Assembly (NCBI RefSeq): GCF_004322775.1
Contig: NZ_CP036403.1
Span: 3,720,001-3,784,000 of the forward strand
Source of the DNA: Ornithinimicrobium sufpigmenti
GTDB taxonomy: Bacteria > Actinomycetota > Actinomycetes > Actinomycetales > Dermatophilaceae
DNA length: 64,000 nucleotides
Reading direction: 5' to 3'
This document shows positions 16,342-24,176 of this stretch, piece by piece. A program made the position numbers and the translations under genes. Within the stretch, counting starts at the first letter, position 1. Every line of letters starts with the position of its first letter. A model generated the notes under the pieces. That model worked only from the letters and a program-made list of their open reading frames with translations. It did no database searches and had not been told where the DNA came from.

Positions 16342-17221
16342 CTCTCAGCACCCCACCGTGGTGGTGGACCGGGTCAGCCGGAGATTCGAGGTCGCGGTCG
16401 AGCTGCCCCGCACCCGTGACGGTACAAGTCACCTCCGTCGACTTGCCTCGACGCTGCGTCCCCGGCCCAAGGCGTCTGTCCACGCTCTACGCAAGGTTTC
16501 CTTCGTGGCGCACTCCGGCGAAGCCATCGGCATCGTTGGCACGAACGGTTCCGGCAAGAGCACGCTCCTCCGGCTCATCGCCGGGCTGGACGTGCCCGAC
16601 CAGGGCGAGATCTCCGCCACGTCGCAACCCATGCTGCTGGGCGTGGGGGCTGCCCTGCAGCAGGAGCTCTCGGGGATCACCAACATCAGGCTCGGCCTGC
16701 TAGCGCTGGGGTTCACTCCGGAGAAGGTGCAGGGCACGATCCCGAGGGTGCTGGAGATCGCAGGCATCGGGGAGGCGATCTACCGGCCTATCCGCACATA
16801 CTCCTCGGGTATGTCGTCCCGCCTCCGCTTCGCGATCGCGGCCGCCGCGGAGCCGGAGATCCTGCTCCTGGACGAGATCCTGTCCACCGGCGATGCCGCC
16901 TCTGTGCAGCGGGCTGAGCAGCGTATGGCGGAGATCCGGGAGCGTGCCGGAACCGTCTTCCTGGTCTCGCACGCGGCTAAAACCATCCAGGAGACCTGCA
17001 CACGCGCCCTGTGGTTGCACAACGGCACCCTGATCCAGGACGGTCCCGCAGAGGAGACCGCCGAGGCCTACCGTTGGTGGGCGTGGAACGTCGCCCAGGG
17101 CGAGATCGAGACCGCGGATAACCTGTTGGAGAAGGCCCTCGAAGCAAGGCGCGGCGTCGCCGAGGCCGAGCAGGAGGTTGAAGAGCTGCACCCCGAGACC
17201 CAGGAGAGCCCCACACCATGA
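16328..17221 (+). CDS. Polysaccharide ABC exporter ATPase (Wzt/TagH-like, short form)
   Basis: This 297-residue ATPase has Walker A GTNGSGKST (71-79), signature YSSGMSSRLRFA (158-169) and Walker B LLLDEILSTGD (179-189). The block GVGAALQQELSGITN is typical of O-antigen and teichoic-acid exporters. It lacks the C-terminal carbohydrate-binding domain of long Wzt proteins and ends instead in a charged helical tail, so the exporter probably does not read a chain-end cap. It overlaps the permease gene by 14 bp and wecB by 4 bp (ATGA), which indicates coupled translation of exporter and precursor enzyme. Confidence 0.9.
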   Translation: MANSDSQHPTVVVDRVSRRFEVAVELPRTRDGTSHLRRLASTLRPRPKASVHALRKVSFVAHSGEAIGIVGTNGSGKSTLLRLIAGLDVPDQGEISATSQPMLLGVGAALQQELSGITNIRLGLLALGFTPEKVQGTIPRVLEIAGIGEAIYRPIRTYSSGMSSRLRFAIAAAAEPEILLLDEILSTGDAASVQRAEQRMAEIRERAGTVFLVSHAAKTIQETCTRALWLHNGTLIQDGPAEETAEAYRWWAWNVAQGEIETADNLLEKALEARRGVAEAEQEVEELHPETQESPTP

Positions 17222-18369
17222 GTACAACCGCCCGCGTGATGACCGTGTACGGCACCCGGCCCGAGGCCATCAAGGTCGCTCCGATCATTCGGGCACTCGA
17301 GGACAGCCCCCTGCTGGAGTCGACCACCGTGGTCACCGGCCAGCACCGCGAGATGCTTGACCAGGTCAACGAGATCTTCGGCATCGTGCCTGACCACGAC
17401 CTCGACGTCTTCGCGCACGGACAAGGCCTGAACACCCTCATGGCCAAGGTGTTCGAGCGCCTGGACCCGGTCCTGGAGCGCGAGCGACCCGATGCGCTCA
17501 TCGTCCAGGGCGACACCTCGACCGTGGCTGGTGCCTCGATCGCCGCCTTCTACCGGCAGATCCCCGTGGTCCACGTCGAGGCCGGCCTGCGCAGCGGCAA
17601 CATCCACTCCCCCTTCCCCGAGGAGGCCAACCGCAAGCTCACCTCTCAGGTCACGACCCTGCATCTGGCCCCGACCCCCACCTCCAAGCAGAACCTCCTG
17701 CGGGAGGCCATCGACGAGTCGACCGTGGTCGTCACCGGCAACACCGTGATCGACGCGCTTTTCCATACCGTCGAGCAGGGTCTGCCCATCACCGACCCGC
17801 GGCTGGCTGACCTGGTGGCGAGGGAGGCACCGCTCCTGCTGGTCACGAGCCACCGCCGAGAGAACTGGGGCGGGGCCATGGAAGGCGTCGGGCGCGCGCT
17901 GCGTCACTTGGCCGAGGCGTTCCCCGACGTCACGACCGTTCTGCCCGCCCACCGCAACCCCATCGTCCGCGAAGCCGTCCTGCCCCACCTGGAGGGGCTG
18001 GACAACGTCGTCGTGACTGAGCCGCTCGCCTATGGGGAGTTCACGCGCGTGATGGCGGCCTCCACCGTCGTCCTCACCGACTCCGGTGGCGTCCAGGAGG
18101 AGGCCCCCTCCCTGGGTAAGCCCGTGCTGGTGATGCGCGAGAACACTGAGCGCCCCGAGGCCGTGGACGCCGGCACCGTGCGCCTGATCGGGACGGACCA
18201 GCAGCGCATCATCGACGAGGTGACCAGTCTCTTCACCAACGAGGCGGCATATGCCGAGATGGCCAACGCGGTCAACCCGTACGGTGACGGGCGGGCGGCT
18301 GCCCGCAGCATCGCAGCCCTGGAGCACCTGCTCGTCGGCGGCGAACGCCTGCCCGACTTCGAAGGCTGA
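17218..18369 (+). CDS. wecB: UDP-N-acetylglucosamine 2-epimerase (non-hydrolysing)
   Basis: This 383-residue enzyme has the family start VYGTRPEAIKVAPII (residues 10-24). The catalytic set is also present: Asp in VQGDTSTVAG, Glu in HVEAGLRSG, the acidic PFPEEANRK segment, and His in TSHRRENWGG. LTDSGGVQEEAPSLGKPVL binds the UDP. It interconverts UDP-GlcNAc and UDP-ManNAc in the cytoplasm. With the wecC-like gene at 26372-27613 it would give UDP-ManNAcA. A WbpI-type substrate (the 2,3-diacetamido uronic acid made by the 2891-6358 operon) is a second possibility that sequence alone cannot exclude. ATGA overlap with the ATPase gene. Confidence 0.9.
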   Translation: MSTTARVMTVYGTRPEAIKVAPIIRALEDSPLLESTTVVTGQHREMLDQVNEIFGIVPDHDLDVFAHGQGLNTLMAKVFERLDPVLERERPDALIVQGDTSTVAGASIAAFYRQIPVVHVEAGLRSGNIHSPFPEEANRKLTSQVTTLHLAPTPTSKQNLLREAIDESTVVVTGNTVIDALFHTVEQGLPITDPRLADLVAREAPLLLVTSHRRENWGGAMEGVGRALRHLAEAFPDVTTVLPAHRNPIVREAVLPHLEGLDNVVVTEPLAYGEFTRVMAASTVVLTDSGGVQEEAPSLGKPVLVMRENTERPEAVDAGTVRLIGTDQQRIIDEVTSLFTNEAAYAEMANAVNPYGDGRAAARSIAALEHLLVGGERLPDFEG

Positions 18370-18374
18370 CCTGG

Positions 18375-20705
18375 GTGATCCGCACCTTTATCTACGGCAG
18401 CTGCGTCTCTCGGGACACCTTCGAGCGGCTGCCCTCTGACCGGTTCGAGCTGGTCCAATACGTGGCCCGGCAGTCATTGATCAGCGCCATGGCGCCCCCC
18501 AGTGCCCACCCGGTCCCGCAGATCGACACGTCTTCCCCCTTCCAACGCAGGATGCTCGAAGGCGACTGGAACAGCTCACTGATGCCGCTCCTGCGCGAAC
18601 AGGCCGACTCCATTGATCTCCTGCTGTGGGACCTCTGCGACGAACGCCTCGGCCTCCGCCAGCTTGACTTAGCCGCTCCCTCGCGGGGGTACGCCATGGC
18701 CACGCGATCGGTGGACGGCATCCGGGCGGGGGTGGACGCGCAGTTAGAGCACGCGCCGCTGATCAGCTTCGGGTCGCGCAAGCACCGGCTTCTGTTTCTA
18801 CGTGCTCTGCGTACATTCGCCGACCAATTGCGGGGACTGGGTCTCCTGTCCAAGACCGTCCTCCTCGCCCCTGCGTGGGCGACCCACACCCGGGCCGGCA
18901 CGCCGACACCTTCTTCTTTCGGACTCCGGCCAGATCGAGCCAACCGACTTTATGACGACTACCACGCCGCTGTGCGCCACACGCTAGACCCAACTGTCAT
19001 CAGCCTCACCGTCGCCGAAGTCGCCGCCGATCCAGACCACCCCTGGGGTATAGCACCGTTCCACTACACGGAAGAGGTGTACGAGAACCTCACCGGGGCC
19101 ATTGCCTCCCATGCGGAACCTCGGATCAGTGCTTCGCCGCGCCGTGTGGAGCCGGGCGGCGATGCCCAGGAGGACAGTCAAGCGACCAACCCCACTAACG
19201 TCGAGGCCCTAAGCACCCGTATTTTGGGCCAAGTCCCAGCTGGAACTCACTCACGGATCGTCTTTCACGACGGCACAAAACGTCTCAGAGTACCTGTCGC
19301 GCGAGACCCCATCTCGGAAGTCCTCAGGACAGAAGCCCCTTTGCTCAAGTACAAAATACAAACATTCGATGGCCATGGCTGGGTTGACTCAACGCCCTAC
19401 GTCCGGGTACAACAACTCTTAAGGGCAGGGAGCCTACGAAAAATCCGCAGGCTTGAAGACTTCAAAAAAATGAACAACCAGGAGGTGGCGCGGCATATCT
19501 CGTCCTCTCAAGCGGATCACTTCCTAGTGCACAGCGCGCGCCGCTTGACCGTCGGCGGTCACGTCTCACGCCAGCGCCCCCAACTAGAGTCGTTGCACGC
19601 CTTTTTCACGGCACATAGAGCTGCTCTCACCACACCTGAGGCGCAGTACGTTGCCGGGCTAGTAAAGTATCTGCTCGCCTGTGCACCCCACTTGGATGCA
19701 GCCATCGCGAATGGGGAGCCCAGCGAGTGCTTGAGCGCTTTGACCAAGGCCCCGACACCCGACAGTGCTGCCGAGGACGTCGCCCACCAACTCCTGATCG
19801 CCAAGCTGTGGAGTCTCGCTGACAGGGAGACTGCCGCGCACCATTTCGCGGCTCTTCTGCCCTCTGGGCGCTCACTTATCACGAAATTCTACATCGACAC
19901 CGGCGCAACAACCTACTATGACGCTGCTCAGCTCGAATCGAGTTCCACACCCTCTCATCAGTTCTCCAATCCAGCCCTCGAGGTTATTGCGGGACACGCT
20001 GATGCTCAAGAACCTCTGGCAATCGGCATGTCGCTAGATCCGGGATTTTTTCGCATATACGGACCGCAAATATTGTTCCAAGCCCATCAGATGCCGGAGC
20101 TGCGCTTCAATTTAATACTGTGCGCCTCCCCGATCGAGGCTCAAGAGGTCGTTGCCGATAGCGAGACCTTCAGAGACGGCATGGTAACAATGACGGGGTT
20201 GAAAGCAGTCTCCAACGTGACAATCTGGAATACACCCGTCCCCGATGTCCCGGGCGATCCTAAAGCATTCTTTGCCAGTGCCCGCTTCTTGGCTGCCCCC
20301 ACGCTCCTTGAGCGCCACAAGCAAGTGTATCTGTTAGACGCCGACCTGTTCTTCACGCAAGATCCTGTCCCGTACATGACGAAGAATCGGCGCACCCCAG
20401 TTGCCTCGAGCTCCGCCTCCACGGGGGTCACGGCCTTATCTCCGTGGAGACGGTACACGGCAGGCAACGTCCTCCTGCAGCAATCTCCAGCCGCAGCACC
20501 CATTCTCACGGACATTCGCAACTACCTCGCGAGGGGCATGCAGGAGCCTGACAACTGGATGCTGGACCAGAATGCTTTAGCCTTTGCAGTCGAGCGTCAT
20601 CAGCCCAGCTGGAGCGGCCTCAGCACGAGACCTGCCATGCAGGCGCCTATTCGATCCGTCTGGGAGCGCAACTATAGATCCGACCGATCGCACCGATTCA
20701 CATGA
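18375..20705 (+). CDS. DUF6270-like / GT-A-like fusion protein
   Basis: This 776-residue protein begins with FIYGSCVSRDTFE, the signature of DUF6270, an SGNH-hydrolase-like family; a later FHYTEEVYENL could carry the Asp/His part of the site. The middle third is helical. The last 260 residues look like a GT-A transferase: VYLLDADLFFTQDP (DxD), SPWRRYTAGNVLL and NWMLDQNALAFA. The latter two thirds match the next gene along their length, so the DUF6270 part was fused to one of two duplicated genes. The GTG start lies 5 bp after wecB, so it belongs to the exporter operon. It possibly transfers or removes a glycan substituent; function is unproven. Confidence 0.7.
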   Translation: MIRTFIYGSCVSRDTFERLPSDRFELVQYVARQSLISAMAPPSAHPVPQIDTSSPFQRRMLEGDWNSSLMPLLREQADSIDLLLWDLCDERLGLRQLDLAAPSRGYAMATRSVDGIRAGVDAQLEHAPLISFGSRKHRLLFLRALRTFADQLRGLGLLSKTVLLAPAWATHTRAGTPTPSSFGLRPDRANRLYDDYHAAVRHTLDPTVISLTVAEVAADPDHPWGIAPFHYTEEVYENLTGAIASHAEPRISASPRRVEPGGDAQEDSQATNPTNVEALSTRILGQVPAGTHSRIVFHDGTKRLRVPVARDPISEVLRTEAPLLKYKIQTFDGHGWVDSTPYVRVQQLLRAGSLRKIRRLEDFKKMNNQEVARHISSSQADHFLVHSARRLTVGGHVSRQRPQLESLHAFFTAHRAALTTPEAQYVAGLVKYLLACAPHLDAAIANGEPSECLSALTKAPTPDSAAEDVAHQLLIAKLWSLADRETAAHHFAALLPSGRSLITKFYIDTGATTYYDAAQLESSSTPSHQFSNPALEVIAGHADAQEPLAIGMSLDPGFFRIYGPQILFQAHQMPELRFNLILCASPIEAQEVVADSETFRDGMVTMTGLKAVSNVTIWNTPVPDVPGDPKAFFASARFLAAPTLLERHKQVYLLDADLFFTQDPVPYMTKNRRTPVASSSASTGVTALSPWRRYTAGNVLLQQSPAAAPILTDIRNYLARGMQEPDNWMLDQNALAFAVERHQPSWSGLSTRPAMQAPIRSVWERNYRSDRSHRFT

Positions 20706-20822
20706 CGCGGGCGAGGACCCAAGCCGCGATGAGGCGCCAGGACCAGCGACCCCTTGCACCAAGAGACGCCACCCCTCAGGTTGATCACACATCAGCACTA
20801 CCGATGTTGTTACCGTGATCCA

Positions 20823-22382
20823 ATGGATGCCCACGCTTCTCCCCAAGGCCCTTCGCCGCTGGCTCTTCAGATAGCGGCGGATGCCCAGGCGGTCGACGCC
20901 GGGCGCGTGGCCTTCCATCGAGATGGCACGTTCCTATTCGCTCCCCCGGACGCGGCAGAAATACACCACGTTCTCTGTGCAGAGGAACCTCGAAAGTTTA
21001 AGTTGCAGCGCTTTGTGGACGGCAAGTGGAAAGACGCCTCCCATTATAAGGCGCTAAAAGCTCCGCAATCCATACTTCGGTCGCTTCAAAGGGGAAGGGT
21101 CGAGGACCTGCAGAAAGCGACGCCTGAGGAGCTCGCTCATGCGCTCGCTGCGAATCCTGCCGCCTTGGCGGCAGCTACCATGGGACTACACCGGCATATA
21201 TTTGACGAGCTCAGCCGAGACCCAGGCAGCTCACACATCGGCAGGATCCACGACCTTTTTGAGTGGCACATCGATTTTATTGGGGAACCGCGTCTTGAGT
21301 ACCTTAGGTCTGCGGTCGCGCTCCACGATGCCATGGTGAAGGGCGGGTTGGCATCCGTGCTGCGCGGGGCCTCTCCAGTCTCAATGATCAACAGTTTGAC
21401 CGCATACATTGATCAGCACCCCACTCGCTTTGAGAGTGCCGCCGGCCAACTCGCCCTGCACAACACCCTCGGCAAGGTGCGCAGTTTGCTTGACCGGGAC
21501 TCAGCCGCTGCACACTTTCAGCAAGTCCGAGACCTCGACTCCATCGGCCTCATGGAACATTTCTATCTAGAGACCGGCTGCAAGACCTACTTTTCTGCTG
21601 CTGAGTTCTCCCACACATCCACTACCCCAGTTGCTGACATTGCGGCAAGCATTGTGGACGTCGACGGAGCCTCGCCGTCGAACAAGTTCGGCGTCCTTGT
21701 TGCTTTAGACCCCGCATTCTACCGCATCTATTCCCCTACTCTGCGGTTTTATGCACAGCAGATGCCCGATATCGACTTTGTCTTGCTGGTCTGTGGAACA
21801 GAGGCGGAGGTGAGTGCCGTCGTCGCTGACGGCGATGAGTATTCGCGTTCCTTAAACAGACTCAACCGCAGTGGTATCCCGAGCAATTTGTCCCACTTCA
21901 GGATCCCCGTGCCGGCCGGGGTCCCCGAGGACCGGACCTTCTTCGCCTGCGCGCGGTTCTTCGCAGTGCAACTCATGCTAGACCGATATGAGAGCACCTA
22001 CATCATGGATGCGGACCTTGTGACGGACATCGACCCAAGGCCATACTGGCGAAGGACGTCTGAGCATGCCTTCGCACTGCCCGCCATGCGCGGCTTCGCC
22101 GCGCTGCACCCTTGGCGTCGGTACATGGCGGGAAACATCGCGGTGAACAGGAAGGCCTTGAGCTCTAAGATTCTGTCCGACCTGCAGGCATATTTGACTT
22201 ACGGGCTCAGCATGCCACACAGTTGGGCTCTGGACCAGAATGCTCTCACCTTCGCCGCGGAGAACCATCCCGGATTGTGCACGGATCTTTCGCCTCTGAA
22301 AAGACCCTTCTATCAGCCCAAGTTTCGACTCTCCTGGGAGCGTCGGCACCTAGAGCATTCGGGCGGCGTGCAACAGTCCTAG
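20823..22382 (+). CDS. GT-A-like protein, paralogue of the preceding gene
   Basis: The 519-residue protein aligns with the middle and C-terminal parts of the 18375-20705 product. Shared points are FHRDGTFLF / FHDGTKRLR, YLETGCKTYFSAAEF / YIDTGATTYYDAAQL, DPAFYRIYSPTLRFYAQQMP, YIMDADLVTDIDP (DxD), HPWRRYMAGNIAVN and SWALDQNALTFA. The DxD plus DQN pattern suggests a nucleotide-sugar transferase of GT8-like type. It lacks the DUF6270 N-terminus. ATG 20823 is chosen because homology begins soon after; no strong ribosome site is seen, so the start is uncertain. It is last in the plus-strand run that begins with the exporter genes. Confidence 0.7.
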   Translation: MDAHASPQGPSPLALQIAADAQAVDAGRVAFHRDGTFLFAPPDAAEIHHVLCAEEPRKFKLQRFVDGKWKDASHYKALKAPQSILRSLQRGRVEDLQKATPEELAHALAANPAALAAATMGLHRHIFDELSRDPGSSHIGRIHDLFEWHIDFIGEPRLEYLRSAVALHDAMVKGGLASVLRGASPVSMINSLTAYIDQHPTRFESAAGQLALHNTLGKVRSLLDRDSAAAHFQQVRDLDSIGLMEHFYLETGCKTYFSAAEFSHTSTTPVADIAASIVDVDGASPSNKFGVLVALDPAFYRIYSPTLRFYAQQMPDIDFVLLVCGTEAEVSAVVADGDEYSRSLNRLNRSGIPSNLSHFRIPVPAGVPEDRTFFACARFFAVQLMLDRYESTYIMDADLVTDIDPRPYWRRTSEHAFALPAMRGFAALHPWRRYMAGNIAVNRKALSSKILSDLQAYLTYGLSMPHSWALDQNALTFAAENHPGLCTDLSPLKRPFYQPKFRLSWERRHLEHSGGVQQS

Positions 22383-22431
22383 CAGACGGTCAGCTGCGCC
22401 CGAGGCCTGGCTCCCTAGGTGTCTCTGCGAT

Positions 22432-22450
22432 CGGGCGCCCGGGGCGCTCG
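22432..22450. terminator. Possible bidirectional terminator between convergent genes
   Basis: CGGGCGCCC is followed directly by GGGGCGCTCG, giving a GC-rich stem of about seven pairs between two convergent genes. There is no U-run on either side, so the call rests on position and stem alone. Confidence 0.3.
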
Positions 22451-22451
22451 G

Positions 22452-24176
22452 CTATTCATCGCGATGCAACTGCGTCACCGCGATGTCTGGGTCACTGATC
22501 TGAACCAGCCATCGTTTCGATCCTCGCGCAGCCTCTACCTCAACCCTACCATCGCTCGTCACGTCCGAATGGACAATACTCAGGGGTCCGCTATAGGTGC
22601 CAGCGAAGAGCATCACCAGTCGAGGGCTTCGAGCAGTGACATTTGCAGTGATCATCGAGCCGGGTTCTTTATGGTTCCATTTCGTGGCGATCCATCCCTC
22701 ATGGGAATCGGGGCTCGCCCGGTGAAGTGTCAACTTCGGCCGAGTGCGTCCCAACCAGTGCATATAGGCAGAGGCCCTTCGATCTCGCAGTACATAGCCT
22801 CGATCGTGGAGACGCACACGCAGCCCGACGTCCACCAACCAGCGGTGGCCGAGGTGGACCGCAGACTGAGAATCAGCATGGTCGTACACCACCCAGAAAT
22901 CGGGGTCTACGAAGTAGGTTACTCTACGCGTGAGTTTCAAGCCATCGTAGCCCTTATCCCACAGAAGAAAATCATGTGCTTGCGCTGTTATGTGAGACCG
23001 CAGAAGTTCTACGTGGGAACGTGGGTCCACCTGCAAGCCTTCGACAAACGCGAGGTTGTGTGCGTCGCGACTCAGGGTAAAGCGCCGGAACGGGTCGCTA
23101 CTCTGGTAGTTGAGAAATCCGCTGTCGACGAGCCAAGGGCGGCCTTGGGTATACAAGTGCACGGAACCGCGGTCTTGGTGGGAGTGTGACTGGTAATCCG
23201 GACCGAAGCGCACCAACATGTGCGAGTGATCAACGCCCCGCGGCCAATCCCAACCACTTCGCGAGGATATGTACCCTCTTCTGAAGACTTTGGCTATAGC
23301 GCTAGGACGCGATCCGCGTTGGCCCCGCGATCGCACCCACTCGGTAGGAGGTCCAAAGGCGCCAAGTGGGACATCGCGCTTAGTATCCCCGATCTGCGGC
23401 AGATGCCCATCGGGTTGGGCGAGCTGCGCGAGTGTCTCTGCTGCCCTTCTCAGGCGTACCTGGGCATCCTCCGGGACAGTCAGTCCTTCGGCGCTGACTC
23501 GTTTCCAAACTGTGGTCCACCAGGTCAGGTTTAGTTGATGATAACCAAGAGACCCCTCGTCATTTGTCCCCTCCGTGTCGAAAACCGACTCGAAGAGCTT
23601 GGCCAAGCGGTCGCGCGCGACTGTGGCAGCGTGGTCGTCTCGTAGAGCGGCAGATACGACGAGGAGCCCCGTCAACTGGTGCATCGCGTGGTTCTTCTTG
23701 ACGATGTTCTTCTCGTCCAGAAGGTAGTCGCGGTGTGCCTGTAGCGCCGGGACGAACCAAGTTTCGTCGTCGGGGACGATGCCGACGCCTAGGGCGAGGA
23801 CGATGGCGCGAGTGCCGTCAGCCATGTCCTTCCATGCCCAGGGACTGGTGGCGGATTCAGGCGGTAGATTGCTGGAGGACCAGGACCGCACTGCGTTAAC
23901 CCAAAAGTTCCGAGCAGCCTGGTCCCCTTGTTGTGCGAGATACCGTGGCGCATCAAGCCAACGGAGGGTGTGGTGCTGGAACTGCCAATTGCGGTCCTTG
24001 AAGGGATCCGCGGTCCAGTCGAAGAGATCGTCGGTTTGCCACTCAGGGTGAGGTGGCATGCGCAGTCTGCCCTGTGTCAACCGTAAAAACTCTTCCTCGG
24101 CGTTCTTGGGCCGCCGCTGCTGAGCCGTCACGGCCTGTCTCTCGGCTACACCATGATCGAGCTCACTCGGCAGCAT
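22452..24176 (-). CDS. Heparinase II/III-family protein
   Basis: The 574-residue protein has an N-terminal helical toroid-like half and a C-terminal beta-rich half. The junction carries HSHQDRGSVHLYTQGRPWLVDSG split over residues near 355-380, which is the family's metal-binding and active-site neighbourhood. Members cleave acidic polysaccharides by beta-elimination or sit in capsule loci as trimming enzymes. No signal peptide is visible, so it may act in the cytoplasm or be exported in another way. ATG 24174-24176 is preferred because GGAG precedes it; it overlaps the upstream GT4 gene by 14 bp. A uronic acid in the polymer (see the two dehydrogenases) would make a lyase sensible. GC is lower than in the flanks. 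Confidence 0.75.
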   Translation of the reverse strand: MLPSELDHGVAERQAVTAQQRRPKNAEEEFLRLTQGRLRMPPHPEWQTDDLFDWTADPFKDRNWQFQHHTLRWLDAPRYLAQQGDQAARNFWVNAVRSWSSSNLPPESATSPWAWKDMADGTRAIVLALGVGIVPDDETWFVPALQAHRDYLLDEKNIVKKNHAMHQLTGLLVVSAALRDDHAATVARDRLAKLFESVFDTEGTNDEGSLGYHQLNLTWWTTVWKRVSAEGLTVPEDAQVRLRRAAETLAQLAQPDGHLPQIGDTKRDVPLGAFGPPTEWVRSRGQRGSRPSAIAKVFRRGYISSRSGWDWPRGVDHSHMLVRFGPDYQSHSHQDRGSVHLYTQGRPWLVDSGFLNYQSSDPFRRFTLSRDAHNLAFVEGLQVDPRSHVELLRSHITAQAHDFLLWDKGYDGLKLTRRVTYFVDPDFWVVYDHADSQSAVHLGHRWLVDVGLRVRLHDRGYVLRDRRASAYMHWLGRTRPKLTLHRASPDSHEGWIATKWNHKEPGSMITANVTARSPRLVMLFAGTYSGPLSIVHSDVTSDGRVEVEAARGSKRWLVQISDPDIAVTQLHRDE

